NCBI GenBank assembly: GCA_037179385.1 | Contig: CM074193.1 | Span: 36,668,846-36,732,845 of the forward strand | Reading direction: 5' to 3' | DNA from: Holothuria scabra | Taxonomy: Eukaryota; Echinodermata; Holothuroidea; Aspidochirotida; Holothuriidae | Length of the DNA: 64,000 bases | In this document: one piece after another, positions 26,101-41,100 of the stretch | How positions within the stretch are numbered: position 1 is the first letter of the stretch | Layout: every line of letters begins with the position of its first letter | Notes under the pieces: generated by a model | What the model saw: only the letters and a program-made list of their open reading frames with translations | What the model was told of the DNA's origin: nothing | Databases searched by the model: none | Made by a program: the position numbers and the translations under genes

Positions 26101-29100
26101 GGGGCCACCTGCCCCCCTGGAAAATCAAAAATTTGAAAAAACGTATAAAAATTAAAGTAAAAACCCCTACAAAACGTGTTTTCCAAGTTTCTTTGCGAAA
26201 AATAGGCTTTAGAAATACTATTTCCGGCAATTTGGGAGGCATTTTGGGCTGAAATTATGGCATGCTTCGTGTCAATTCATGGTGACTTGGAGGTTTTGCC
26301 CCCCCTAGAAATTTTGCCCCCCCCCCTGACATTTTTCTGCGGACACCCATGGTAGTGTGCCATGTGTGCTGTTTTATTACTATAAACTTTAATGGAAATA
26401 TGAGTTCGCAGCTTTATCTGGGTGTGCAAAAAATCACACACCTCACAGTGATTTGTGGAGAGTGATGGGTGTGCAGTCGCACGAGTGCCTCAAAATTCAA
26501 GGCCTAGTGTTTCCAACATGGTAGGGGTTAGGATTTGTCCTCTCCTTTGCAGAAGAAGTAGGATAAAAACCTCCCCCCTGCCCCTCAGTAATTTCCATAA
26601 AGTAACAAAAATGTCAGCATTCTGGTTTCTTATTTAAGTGAAGGACACCTTTGCAGCAATGTTTGAATTTACATAAGTAGCCTTTAACATGCTTCAGATT
26701 GCTCTTTACAGGACCTTGAGGCAAGCTTTTGTCCCCCTGAACCCACTTGCGACTTTGGCCAAGGGCACTATCAATGTTGACTTGGGTACTGGCAGTAATA
26801 AATTCCCCTCCCCCTCCCCCCATTTTTAAGTTTCTACAGAATGGTGGATGACAGTGATAAGACCTTGAATGTAATCAGAAGATGATTAAAATTCTGTTGC
26901 AATTCAGCTTTAAAATTTTAGCACTGTTGCCACATACCAGTAAGAAAAATATTAAAACTTGAATTAAGGTCTGATGTTATGAACCATACATTGCAGTTCT
27001 GCCATGTTTTTTTCATCTGTTTGGCTCAAAATAAAACTCCCATCTGACCTAACCTAGTCATATATGCATTTCTTCTATTGGACTGGACTGCTCAATTTAT
27101 TGTGTTATTTGTCTGAAACTGTTGTCAACTTCATATGCAGCTCTTTTGAGGTCTGGAGTTTTGGTTAAATTCCAGGTGTGCTACAAATCGCACTTCTCAG
27201 GAAATCAAGGAATGTGCAGGCCTCGATTTTCAGAAAAATTTGTGGTTGTCCTTCGGGCATTGAATTTCCATATTTTTAGTTGTCCTAAGGAAAATTTGGT
27301 TGTCCGAAACATTTTGTGAACATTCACAGTACAAAATTGTGTTTACATATAATTGGTCTGGAAGAATGAAAAGGTGATTTTTTGCAAGACAAAAACACTA
27401 GAAGTCTGAAACTATGATGGAAAGTCTTGCACGAGTTGATCAGTCAGCATATATACTGTAGCCTACTTCTTTAATCGGGCAAAAGCAAGCTGCTGGAATA
27501 AAATTCATTGAAAGAGAAAAATGGTTGTCCATCAGACAACCAACTTTTGGTTGTCCGTATGGAATTTTAGTTTTGTCCTGGACAATCAGACAACCACGAA
27601 AACCGATGCCTGTTATAATTTTTAACATCTTTTTCTCATTCTTCATGATGGTTTGCAAACAGTCACACTCCCCACAAAGATTCAAGGAGGGGGTATGGGA
27701 TTGCACACCTCAAAATTCAAGATCTGACTCCCATTAAGAAGGAAGACTGGGGGAGGGGGAAGGTTAATTGAAATATTGACCTGAAGATTTACAAGCATTT
27801 TCTGGGGTAATTGATTGTTTTATGATACATTATCTCCTTCAAACTGACAAATCAACTGGAACTTGTTGCCCCACAATTCTTTTTTAAAGGTCCAGAATGT
27901 ACAGTGTCATGTTACCAACCAGATTGTTGTACTATTCTAATCCCTGGCTCCTTCTGAGTCTTTTGGCTTATCCTGTTTCATATTATTTTAGTTAAAACCA
28001 AATCCAGGAGGACTGGCTTTCACAGTGCTTCCTTTTTCTTACAAAAAAGCAAAATATTTGGTTTAAGCAAATACTGCTTGAACCCTTGACACAATTGGAT
28101 AACATTTTAAAAGCCAGTACTCCCCAGAAAATTTTCAAAGCTCTCAAGCACAACTGAGGGCTGTTCAATTTATAATTGTTGCACTATTTTTGCAATTATG
28201 TTGGATAAATAAGCTTTCTAGTTTTAACAATTCCCTTTTTTGTGAAAAAAATAATAGTGGGAACAAAACTTTGAGATCTTCAGTAATTTACTGACAGGTT
28301 GCAAATTACACATTCCAAACTTGAGTTGGCATTGTGCCAGGTCTCATGTTTTTATTTTCATGTTACTTTATAGGCAGAATGTGTCAAGTTGCATTTTCTA
28401 AACATTTCCAGGGAAGTTTTTTGTTAGCTCTGCCTTCTTGGCAGGTTGCCGATGTTTATTTCAGTACTTGTATCATAGACTTAACCACATGCCAGTTTGA
28501 ACCGTTACAAATTTTAAATGCAGACTGCACACACCATTTGTAGTGTTTCTTATTCATGTTTTGACTGACTTAGCAAAGACAACTGACAAAACTTTAGCGC
28601 AACTTATTCCACATTTTAAGTCTTTATCCATTCAGTATTGAAATGCAAAGGTCTAGACTTAATTCAGAATATTGAACTGGGATTGGCTGAAGGCCAAGTT
28701 TGTGCAGCCCTTCCTTGGCAAAGTGCCATGTAGACACTGTACTAAATTTATGTATTGTGTTAAAGAAAGACAGACACAACATTACAATTAAGATACTGAA
28801 CCAAGATGTGGCTTAAGGAGCAAGAGCAGTCATCCCATCTTGAAGTAGTGTTATAGATTGTCCTGCTGCATCATTGGCTGTTGAGAGTCATGTGACATTT
28901 TTCTCTTCAGATGTGAAATTTACTAGAAGTGACTGCTTGGTTTAGAGTACCTTGAATATGCAATAGAGATGTCATAAAATTATAATGAAAGATACTTTGA
29001 TGAGATATAAGATAAAATTATGATATTTAGCTTTTCCTGTGAAATCTGTTTTGGGGGACTGTGCTTGACCTTGAAGTGTAAAATGTGTGTTTAGTTTGTT

Positions 29101-32100
29101 ACCATACATTAGGGAAACAGTGCAGAAGGAGTGGAGTTTTGGGATGAGAATATATCAAAGAGGCCTCGGGATCTTCCTGTAGACAGACCTATGCAGTAAG
29201 AAAAACATTTTTTTATTCTAAATTAAAAACAAGGGTCATTATTCCCAAATTTAGAAGTCCCATTGGCATATGGCTTGCACATTTTTATTCACAAATAACA
29301 ACCCTTATCCTCTATTTAGAATATAAATTACCCTCAATTCTCCTTTGGGAATAACTACCCTTGGGAATAAAGACCTCTACTTTAATTCATAATTTTTAAA
29401 CAACCCTTCAGAATTGTGCCCCTTTATGTGCAGTTCAGAATAACAACCCTAATATTCTATAATTTTTTGGAAGAATGACCCTTCCACCTGTTTTAGAACA
29501 ACTATCCTTTGGGAAAATAATCCTTATTCTCTATTGGGAATAACCTTTCTTCGGATTAAAAACCCTCGGGGGAAAAACAAGAGGCAGTCTATCAACCCTT
29601 CAAATTATTGATTTGATACCTTTCCTTTAGGAGCGAGGGGAAAATGGGTGACAGGTAAGACTAAGGGGCAGGAAAGAAGGAGATGAGAGAGACTTATTGA
29701 TCTCAGACAACTGTGGAGTGGCAAATTTACTCGATCCCTTCTGTACACATTAGGTGTAGGGGGAATATATGTCCCCTGGGTGGGTAAGGTTAAGGACAGA
29801 AAAGGGAAATTGTCTGGAGTAAGTTGAAGCATTCTCCTTTGATGTGGTGCCCCAAAACTGTGAGGATGTTACAATAGCAGAGACCTTAGATTTTATGTCT
29901 CAGTAATCATGTTCATGGCCTACCTCAGTTCAGGCCAGATTGTACAGGTGCTGTACATGTGCATGAAAATTTTGGTCCTATTAACAAGTATAAATTTTTT
30001 AAGATATGTCAGGACTGGAAAAAATTTTATTTCCCACATAGAGGGAAAAACATGGCCCATGAAGGCAGTGAAATTTCTCATTAAATTTTTAGGTACAAAA
30101 AAGGGAAACTTCTCACCATTTGCCAAAACAGATGCCTACTGTAAATTTCCCATGAAGGAGCCTCCCAGGCCAGCTTTACACCTTTTTCCACTTCTGAAGT
30201 TCTATTGGCCTGCAGGGCATTGATCCTAGGAAGGGGCATGGTAGAATTGCCCTACCAGTGAAAATATCGTTTTGCCCCTCCCTTTATAATTCAGGAAGAA
30301 TTGGAAAAAAATAGGCAGATATTAAAAGAATATAACATTATTATGTACAAATGATGTAGAGCTTCAAAAAAAATGTAAATTTGAGCCTATTTTAAAGGAA
30401 TAAATGCATTTTTAATTAAAGGCTAACGTGCCATCTATGTTATGCCTGTCAAGGTATGCATACATGTGTGTATACTGTAGGTGTGTGCTCCTGTTTGTGT
30501 GGGTAGATTACTTACAGACAAGTGTGGAAATGGACAAAGATATTTTTTGAGGTTCTGGCTGTTAGAAAATTTGCACTCCCCCCAAAAATCCGCAAACCGG
30601 ATCTACAGTATGCCCCTGGTTCTGTATCTATGTTAAAAATTGTTATGTCATTTTCCATTTAAACCTTGCCATTCACCATTTGAGAAAAGGTAGAATCAAT
30701 GCAGTAATTGTAAATATCCACCAGTGGCATTTCTCTACCAGCCTGTTGTATGGTATTTTTTAATAAAGTACAGTATCTAATTTTATAAGCAAAATTGTGC
30801 AATTTTTTTCGCGATCAGAAACAGAGTTCAATGTATGTCTGTGGTCTTATTATGACTTTGTGGGAAATGAAGCAGAAAAGTCAAGGTCCTGCCAGTATTG
30901 CAAAATTGTGTGTACAGACAAGCTACAGAATAGGTTGTAAATGTTCAGTCTGTTGTTAGTTTATAGTTAGATGGAGTTTTCCTGCTCAGTTCCTAACCAA
31001 CTGGTTCAATTCTAGCTGTCTACAGCCTTTTTCTCCAGTGATGGCTCACTGGTTTGATTTTCCTACTCCATTGATTACTGTATGCTGAGCACCAAGCACA
31101 ATGCAGCAAGTTACATTTTAAACATTTTTGAAGTCTGGTATGACCCAACCAGGACTCCAGCCCCAGACATCCCTTAAACTGGTTGTGAAATTTTTATGGT
31201 CATAGACAATTTTGGACAGGAAGTGATTGTCTGATTTTAGTGGGCCATAACTGGGGTCTATTACCTTTTAAAATTTCGATTTCCACGATTACCTGACTAT
31301 GGATGGTTGTACACTGTAGTGTATCTTAATTTCCTCAATTCCAATGAATATGAGGGTTTCAAATTTATGTAAACAATAAATGAAGAGGATTTAAGGCTGA
31401 TGGACCCCACTAATGGCTGCCTACAGTCAACAAGGGCCGATCAGATTCCTCTAGATAGAACTTTATTTCCACATTCTCCTCTTCATTCTGCCAGTGTTCT
31501 TCATGAGGCAATAAACCAAGAAAGGAAGGGGCCCAGGGAAAATTACATTTTTTCCAGACTTTCTGTCATAGAGTTCAAGTATAAGGCCTAAATATTTCCA
31601 CATTTCTAATTGTTTCTGACAAGTGGAAGCATTGGCTTGTGCTCTTTTCTGTCAGAAATTTGAAGAAATTTTAGACTTTTTTTTCCTTTTCAATCTTCTT
31701 TTGCTTTTTATGAACAAAAGCCCTTAGTTATTTAGATAGAGTTTTACGGCCCAGTTTCCAACCTATTGGTTCAAGTCGAGTCAGCCATGGCCTTTTTTCC
31801 AGTTGGGGCTTACTGGCTTGTTTTCCCTACTCCATTGCTTATATGGAGCATCACACTCTATGGCAGAAGGTTCCATTTTTAAAGTCTTTGGTATGACCTG
31901 GGAAAAGAACCCGGACCTTCTGCATGAAAGGCAGATGCTCTTACCATTAGATCAAGCACACGGTTATAAACAGAACCAATCTTCATAATCTTGATGTATC
32001 CCCATATAATACAAAATAAGGCATTTTCTCTTATCATAGCATAGTACAAAGTCGTTTCATCCAATATGCCTACCTGTACCTAGGAAAAAATTAAAATTTT

Positions 32101-35100
32101 GAATTTTGTGGTGTCCTGACTGGTGATGGCTTTTTGCATAATTTGAAGAAGTGTCTGGTCATGAATTTTTGAAAACTGAATGGAACCGTAAGTGCTCTCT
32201 CATAAAAGTTTTCTGTATGTAGGAAATGGGGATTTGAGATTTGGAAAAAATTGTTGGATTTGTCGAATAAATTTCATGAACAAACTCAATGTGCCGCTTT
32301 TAAATGCTATGACAAGATACTTAAATCACAAAAATTCAATCTGTCAGAAAAGTTTGAATTTTGATGTGGATAATGTTTTCTGTTGAAAGGAAGTAAGACT
32401 ACATTTGTCTACCTTCTTAAAAAATTTCAGGGTTACAATTGTTTCAACTGTTTAAGTTATAAATTGCACAGTTGCAGTACTTATATATTAGATACCACTG
32501 TGCCTTGTAGAAGAATTCTGCTTTTTAGCTTTCTCACCCAAAACTACAAGCTTTGCAGGAGTCTACAGAAATTTTCAATTGGCACTGCTCCTTGATTGAC
32601 AGCAAGTTGAAAAAAAAAAAAAAAAAAAATGCAGAGTACCTACTGTAAGCTCATGTTACACAACATGTTCTTTACCCAGAGTGTTTTTGATTATATTTTG
32701 GTGTCTTTCATATTCACCTTGAAGCAATAAACTGAGACTTTGTCTGGATGAGAATGAATTTAAACAGTTTAGGAGGGGCTTTATAAATGAAGGTAAGAAA
32801 ATCAAGAACTGTTTTGGTTGAGAGGATTGGCCTTTAAGACATCATTTTTGTCTCTACCTCAAAATATTGAAAACATGGTTTTAATTCTTCCCGAAACCGG
32901 CAGACTTCGGCTCTTTTATCTTTTAATCTGTATCAGTACCGTAGCTATTTTGTATGAGAAACAACATTACCATATGCATGCACAGTGGAATACTACATGA
33001 TGCAGAATGGATTTGTGGGAAAACTGCCATCCCCAAGAAGTTCGTGGAAAGTGACGTGCATGGGCAGACAAAAGAGTTTGCACACCTGTACTTCCGAAAT
33101 GCGTGTGTGTGTGGGAAAGCCCATTGTAAACATATGGCAAGGGACACCTGGCATTCTGCCAAGATTAATGCTGTGTGTGTATTTCCATTATACTAAATCG
33201 GCCTTCCGTGATTAAGTTGTATACACAATTGTTTATTGTAAAAACTCATCTCATTGTGATGGGATTGTCTGGGTGTCTGGCAAATTTTATGGGTTGTGAG
33301 AAAGAAAGTATATATTCAATGCCAGTTGGTTTTGAACAAAATTAACTGAAGCAGTGAATTGTCCTTTTTGTATGCGGCAAAGATCTTCATGTGCCAGTTT
33401 TTTTTGGATGAGGAAGAGAAAAGTGTGCCGTCATGATGGCTTGTGTGAATGCGGCCTGGAATAATTTAGGGTTCAAAATTTGCATAGCAGTTTTGAGGAT
33501 TTGGGGCTTCTCTGTCACAAAATCATTGAAAACCCTAGTGTTGTTACTGTATGTACAAAATTTGGTACACAAGTCTACATTTGTGTTGCAAAATGCGATG
33601 CAATGGGATAAATTATTCCCTGGAATGTATGAGTTTGTACCCTATAGATGTTGTGTGTTCTTGGATAGTCCTGTCTTATATTAAATTGCATCCGGTTTTG
33701 CAGTTGGTAATGCACAAATGAGGTCATCCTTCACCACAGTTACCTCCTTGGGCAAGGTCCACCTACTACCTCCTTGGGCAAGGTCCACCTACTACTGCCT
33801 TGGGCAAGGTCCACCTACTACCTCCTTGGGCAAGGTCCACCTACTACCTCCTTGGGCAAGGTCCACCTACTACCGCCTTGGGCAAGGTCCACCTACTACC
33901 TCCTTGGGCAAGGTCCACCTACTACCTCCTTGGGCAAGGTCCACCTACTACCTCTCTGGGCAAGGTCCACCTGTATAAATTGCCCAGTGGCTCTGTCATG
34001 CTGTAACCTCCCTGGAGGTTGCAGGTTGTTGAATCTGCTTGTCATGAGGTGACTAAAGAGGAGGACTTTAACCTATTCACATTGTATTTGAAACCAAACA
34101 TGAACTTAACCTTTTTTATCTGGCTGACATTACACTTCCAAGTTGTTCAGTAAATTTCATCTAAGTAACTTACTAACTTACAGATACCTGTGTATCATAG
34201 TTCTTATAACTTGGTATTTGGGTGCATCACATTGAGAGCAAGATCCCTCAATTTGTTTTTAATGGAGGCCATGCATGGTCAAGGTCACTCACTGTCCTGA
34301 GGACACTAGAAGTCAACATCTGGAAAAATTCTTTTTTAATTGTGGAGACATTCAGTGCAAAATTTGACTTAGTTCAATTACAAATTGCTTTTGTTCTTCT
34401 CGTTATGGTGAAGTCAGGAGGATAACTGGGTTGCTGCCTGCTGGTCTGTAGACAAATCTGTTGTATAGTCATGTGTTTTTGACTGTAGGCAGTCATTAGT
34501 GGGGTCCATTTATCAGCCTTAAATCATCATCATTTATCATTTACATGAATTTCATACCCTCATATTCAGTGAAATTGAAGGAATCAATACAATTCAGTGG
34601 ACATCCATCCATGATACAGGTTTTAAAGCAATGAAATTGAAAGACCAAAGGTAATAGACCCCAGTTATGTCTGAGCAGAATCAGACCATCACTTAACTGT
34701 GGATTCGTCTATGTGGAGATCAGTCAAAAGCTTTCAGAATGACATCTCCTTTTTTAGGGTTCCATACTACAGGATACTGTTTGTCAAGAAATCCAGTTGT
34801 TGAGTTTAAGTTTTTCTTCATGTCCACACATACTAATAGTATCCACTGGAGGGCCTTCTCCAGTCCACTTTTAAGAAAGGTGATTAGATGCAAATTATGA
34901 TCAAAATTATTAATCATCCTTTCTATTGTGAACATTAAATGAAAGGAAGTACTACAGTTGCTAATTGCTTGGAAACTTTAGTAGAAGTAGTACAGACTGT
35001 GTGCATTGTTTATCTACTGTAGATTTTCAGTTGTAGGTAATAAGCCGTAAGACATGCACAAACTGTGTGTCACTGTTTTAAAGCGTCATGGATTTGTAAT

Positions 35101-38100
35101 CTCTGTGTGGGAGGTCCTTTGGCCATCTGCCAAGAAATATGCCTGAGAAGAAGCCTGCCTGTCTCAAGCAGCAAAGTCTGCTGACAGACAAACATTTTCA
35201 AATTCAAAACTTCAGTTTGTAATGGGTTATAATAGGTAAAAGCTAAAAAGTTTGTAACTTGAATCAATGCAACTTTAATTTTTAATGGAATATACTGTAG
35301 GTTTTTCATCTGATCAAATTGTCAGTCATTAAAGAATTGGGCAAAATATTGGTATTTATTTAACAATTTTAACTGCTCATAAAGGTGAAAAAAACTTTTC
35401 TCTGAATTTAATTGTTGATAGGGATATTTTGCTCTTGTGGAAGACATTCCAGTAGATGAAACTGCATACTAGACAGCAGGGCTGGAAAAAAATTGATTGG
35501 TTCCTAGGAAGAGGGAAGTACCATTTTCTACAATGCTCCTTTATATTAATGTACAGAAGAGAGGAAATTTCCCAGAAATTGCCAGAATTTCCTTCCAGAT
35601 GCCCAAATTTTCCAGAAAGGAACCCTCTCAACTTTCACTTTTTCCACCCCTGCCAGAAAAATTGGGGTAGATGCCCACTGTTTAACAAGGTGTTTCTTGA
35701 TTAGTTGTTGCCATTGTATTGTATCCATTGTATTCTTTGTTAGGGTTAGGGATTAGGGTAGGGATTAGGGCTATCGTTAGCCAGTTAGGAAATTTCTTGT
35801 TAAACAGTGCGCATCGCCCAAAAAATTGAGATTTGCTCCGGTAACATTGTGGTAAAATGCAGAGCTATGTACATCATGTATTGTTAAGTGCTCTATTGAA
35901 GAATCATTCACATTGCAGAATAAAATCAATATCAGGAGAAGTGATGTCTAGTTATCAGTGGAATGTTTAAACAATCCGTGTGATCAGTGGTTATACCGTA
36001 TATCCTGTGAGGTCAAAGGTAGTCCATATGTAGAACTGTTGGTGCACATCTGTCAGCAATTGATGACGCAGGTGTCTAGATATATGTGTTCTTGTATAAA
36101 ATACTGTCCAGCTGTTTGTATGGCAAAGTTTACACAGGTTTTGTATTAAGTGAAGTTTTCGTGTGGCAAAATCTTTAATACATGTGCCACAGAAATAAGC
36201 TCAAAGCAAATATAATTTGTAGTTGATTTTAAAAGCTTTTGAGCTTTTTGGAAGATATTGGAGTTCAATTGTACTGAAATGATGATAACATCCAGGAATG
36301 AAATTCCAAATACCAACTAAAAAATCAACACCTGATTGCATGCCACCAAAGCATATAAATGTTAATTTGTCTAAGTCAGAATAATGACACACTAACACAA
36401 ATGTGTTGTTGTTGCAGTTAGATAAAAAGTTAAAGTTCCAATATGGTCCAAGTCCTCCCATTAAATCGCCCCATAGGACAGGTGGAAAACACAGTGGGCA
36501 TATTCTACAACCCCCAACCCTCAGAGGGGGCAGCATGACAAAAAACATGTAGCCTACACCTACTGTACATACAGTGTGCATAATACATCTAGAGTATATT
36601 TAATGCATACATTGGTGATGCATGTACAGGTATGTATTCATACACAAGTTTAACCCAGTAGTCAGTGGCAATCGAAATGCATACTTTGGTGATGCATGTA
36701 CAGGTATGTACATACTCAAGTTTAACCCAGTAGTCAGTGGCAATCGAAATGCATACATTGGTGATGCATGTACAGGTATGTACATACTCAAGTTTAACCC
36801 AGTAGCCAGTGGCAATCAGTAACTGATTGTAAATAACTAAATAGTAAATATATGTACTATGCAATGGCAGTACCAGTACACTTATATGGCAATAAAGTAT
36901 GCAGTATGCAAACATATTATTGGTGGAGCTCAGTTCTAACCATCCCTGGTGCTGTGCTGAGGACTGCTCTACTTACAGTACTTGTTACTGCCAAACTTTT
37001 AAATGTGAATGAATTATATTTATTTAGACCATCTTGTACTGTAGAGGTGGTGTGAATGGTCTTTAGCACCACAAAATTGTACATGTAAAGTCTGAATAGC
37101 AGCCTTAACACATGTTTTATGGAAAAGTCCAATATTGAAGTGAAATATGTTGAAATGACCATAGACTGCTTGGTAGGCTAGTGTTGACGCTTTAATTGGG
37201 CATTGACCATGTGAAGATCAGTTCCCAACCATTTCCAGGAATGGAAAGTGTCTGGTTGTATTAATTGACCACAGATACAGGTATGGTATGTACAGGAAGT
37301 AGTGAATTTAATTTGAGGTTATCTAAAGGGTAAACAGCATGGCTTAACAAATGCTGGCCAGGTTCTGTGCTTGATCAATTACACTTAGGCTTATGGCAGG
37401 TTGCAATGAAATTTTGGCCCATTGTACTTCTGAAAAAATTTTAAACAGCAAAAGATTATGGGATTGACAAGGTCTCTTAGTTTTATAACATGTGTCATTT
37501 ATTGCCAAAAATGCATTGACAAAAACATATGGCTTGAAATAAGCTTAAAAAGAGCATGACCAAAATGAGCAAAATGGCCATCGGTCTACAGTATGTTATT
37601 TCAATTGATATTTACTGAGGAGCATCATGGCTATCAGAAAGGGCCCATTGCAAGGGCCATGGCCTTTGGTGCCATCAGTTGTTTCGAGCCTTGAAAATAT
37701 TGCATGCCAAAGCGCTGTCCCATAGTCCTCTGGGACTAATATTTGCAAGTGTTCTATGGGACAGTGAAAAATATCCTACAGAGTTCATTTTATTTTTGAA
37801 AAATTTTCAAAAGAAGAACTCTGTAACATCTGTCATCTAGTGGAAGTTGGAAAGAATCTTTATGAATTTTGTTGCATATGGATGACCTTGCCACCCATGC
37901 CAATGTGAAACAAGGTTGAGTCTGAAGGTTAACTGCCTTGCATAGGGACAACCATGACATGATTCCTTGGCATGCTGTAATGATGGCAGTTTGCCATTGG
38001 TATAGGACCAAATAAATTTCAAGGTTTGGGTTTTGAAGCTATGGATGCATTTAAGCTTTTTATAACCTTTGTTGGAAGCAACTTCAGGGTAGTAGATCAC

Positions 38101-41100
38101 TTGGTGGGGTCAATTTCCAGGGCCATGTCATGGTGCTTTCCCTTGGCATAGTTACTGATGGCAGTGCCATATTTATGCACAGTCAGTCACTTCCAAATTC
38201 ATAACTGCACTCACAACAAAGCAGTTTTATGGAAGCAGGGTTATTTGTAGGGTCAATTTTAAGGAAATGTCATGCCATGGTTTCATGGCATGATGATAAT
38301 GGCATTTTGCCATCTTTAAAAGGAAATTAAAATACATCAAAATGATACCAAAGTAAAGAGTTCTAATCATTACTGCACCATTTAGTTTCAACAGTAATCC
38401 TATAAACTGTATCTTTTCAAAACTAGGAGAGCTATGGAAGTTGGCAGCTGCATCATTTAAAGTTTTGAAAGTTGCAGTAAACAAATAGTTCTTGAGCAAC
38501 TGTGCCTATCATACTGCCTACTTTTGAAAAAAAAATCCTTTTACTCAGTCATTTCTCTGTCAATAAATATTGGTTTGTAAAATGGGACTTCGGAAACACA
38601 GATTTGTGCAATATTTGCCTTTATTACTGAATAGTTTAAATTTTCAAAAGGTAGCTGTGATGACCACATTTATTAGTTTGAAAGGAAACTTTTAAGCTAC
38701 TGTTATTTCCATACATTACCAATCCAAAAGCTAATATTTCTACAACATTTTAAAGGGCTCAGAAAGATTACTGACCTTTAGACAGTGTGGTATACATGGA
38801 ATAGGAAGTACAGATTTCACTATCCAACTGATATCTCTGTCTGTCTGGAATGTGTCTTTGCTGCAGGAATTTGACCTCTTTAAAACTTGGAAGAGAAGGT
38901 AACAAAAATATTAATGCAGGGCATACCACCCACTTGGCTTAGAAGTTAAAGGTAGTGTAACATGTAGGCAAAAAAGGCCTGACTTTACTTGGCAGTTAAG
39001 GAGTAAGCTTTTCCTTAGAAGGAAAACTCAGTTGGAATTATGTCAGTATCTTTTACAGTACTTAAACTGTACCAAGGGAGTTTGCCTTGGCAGAGCTCCT
39101 TGCTGTACCTACTGTACCTCTTGAAACAATTAATGCATGATAAAGTGCAAATCAGAAGCTACTCCCTAAATGGTCAATTTTTGACGGATTTTGAGGGGAA
39201 CTGCAGCAATTTTATTGGTTGTCACAACATGGAAGTACTTCCATGGTCACATCAAAAATCCAACTTAGTCATTTTTTTCATGTCACATGACCTTTTAAAG
39301 GCATATTTTCATCATCCCAAACAGTTCCAATGCTCCCAACCTACTTACTTCTAGCCCCTCCCACATTTATCTAAAACTCATCTTTATTCAGACACAATCC
39401 TAGTTTATTGCTTCATGGCTTGTCCCAGTGGCCATGCAAGTCCATAATGTGTAATCAAGACACTCTCAGTGCTCATGCTGTGTAATTTAGCTATGATGGA
39501 TTGTTTGAATGTGATGCCAATCAAAGAGCTGTACCAATTGAGAGTTTTGATATGTATACTGAAAGTGTAGTTTAGGGTGACGAATGACTGCCTTTAAGTT
39601 CTCTGTGAGGATGATCATTGTAAATAATCTTCAAGGTGTCTCCATTGCCTTTCTCCTCTCCTAGTTGGTCACAGTGTGAAATCAAGCATAAAGGTGAACA
39701 TTGTACTTTGTATTTGAAAGTGACAAATTAAGCCAAAGGCCATAAGTTCATCTGCGACCTTAGGGAAAAGTGTATAGCCTTCAGTCTGAAACAGGAAAAA
39801 AAAAAAAAATAAAAAAAAATAAAATAAAATAAAAAATGGCCTTTTGGTATTGTCTAGTGAGTTTGCTTCCTGTCTAGGTGAGTTTTTCGCTGCTTTTCTG
39901 TTAACATGGGTGACCTAGAAATATTGTCATGGAAAGTGCATTGTCTGTTAACTGAACTGTTGGCTCTCATTGGCAGAGGTGAAACACCAGCTGAGAAAAC
40001 TATTCATATCAGCTGAAAGCAAGATTTTTCCTTTAAGTGGATTATTGTGGGAACGAGAAACCACTGTAGTGGCAGATTCTTGTTGGACTGGGATTGTTTG
40101 TGGAATACTTTTTTGTTGACATTTTGAAGTTCCCTGGTAATATTTGGTTGTTCCCTTTTTTGAATTTTTGAAAACAGAACTGCTGCATAATCATAATTAG
40201 TAGATCGCTAATGTGTAATCAGAATGAGCAGTTCATGGTGTGGGATTACTAATCACTTCAAAATGATGAGTTAAATAGATGACTGGTAGGAGACACCCCA
40301 AAATTTCCCAGTTTGCCACTGGTGTTATACCAACCCTTTCAAATTGCCATACCACCAACTTCAAAAATGGAACCTTCTCTGTGCCCCACGACTGGGAAAT
40401 TGTGGGCCCTGCCAGAATTGACGAGAAGGTTATACTGTAAATATAGACATAAAAGGGTATCTAACCTGACGTAACTTTACAGGACTCTGTCAACCCCCTC
40501 CCCTTTTGAAAGATCTTACAGACAGTATGTTCTTTCGAGTAAAATACAGTCAGTGAGTCGTCATGAGTGCAAGTGGATTTGCGGTAACTCTGGTTGTATG
40601 AGTACAGGTCTTTTTGTTACAAGGGCAAGAGCAATCACCCCAACTTGAAGTAGTATAGTAGACTCTTGTTTTCAGATTGGATGTAACGAGTTTTGTGACA
40701 TTTTTTCTCTTCAGATGTGAAATTTACTACAAGTATCTGCTTAGTTACCCTGATAATATAAAATATAGTGAAGCAACAAAATGATGAAAGATGCTTTGAA
40801 GAGAAAATTTTGAAGAAAATTTTGATATAAGTTGCTTCAGAACAAGATCAAGGGGAGGAAGGGGGAAGGGATAACTACTCGCTGCTCTTGACCTTTATTG
40901 TACAATGAAGGTCAAAAAATTTTCCATGGAACATTCAAAATATGTAAACTGGAATTTTGTATTTATACCAGGATGCAATACGGTAGGCTACTGAGGTCTG
41001 CAGTGCAGAATATAAAAGTGCATTCCTAGTTTATACTGTACTTTAAAATAGAGTTATTTCCTGAATGTTTCTGTAATGTATTTTATTCTTTTTAATGCTA

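Noticed and set aside
26031..26252. 73-codon frame within the nested MITE
   Set aside because: Runs through terminal-repeat DNA of two transposons; matched by an equally long frame on the other strand.
31900..31966. Functional tRNA gene on the minus strand
   Set aside because: The tRNA-like segment is the head of a SINE shared with other copies; the cloverleaf is incomplete.
33718..34052. Three overlapping + strand frames rich in GQGPP/ARSTYY
   Set aside because: The 26-bp minisatellite cycles through all three frames; pure repeat translation.
36589..36915. Open frames on both strands with repeated NPVVSGNRNAY-like peptides
   Set aside because: Translations of the 72-74-bp tandem repeat.
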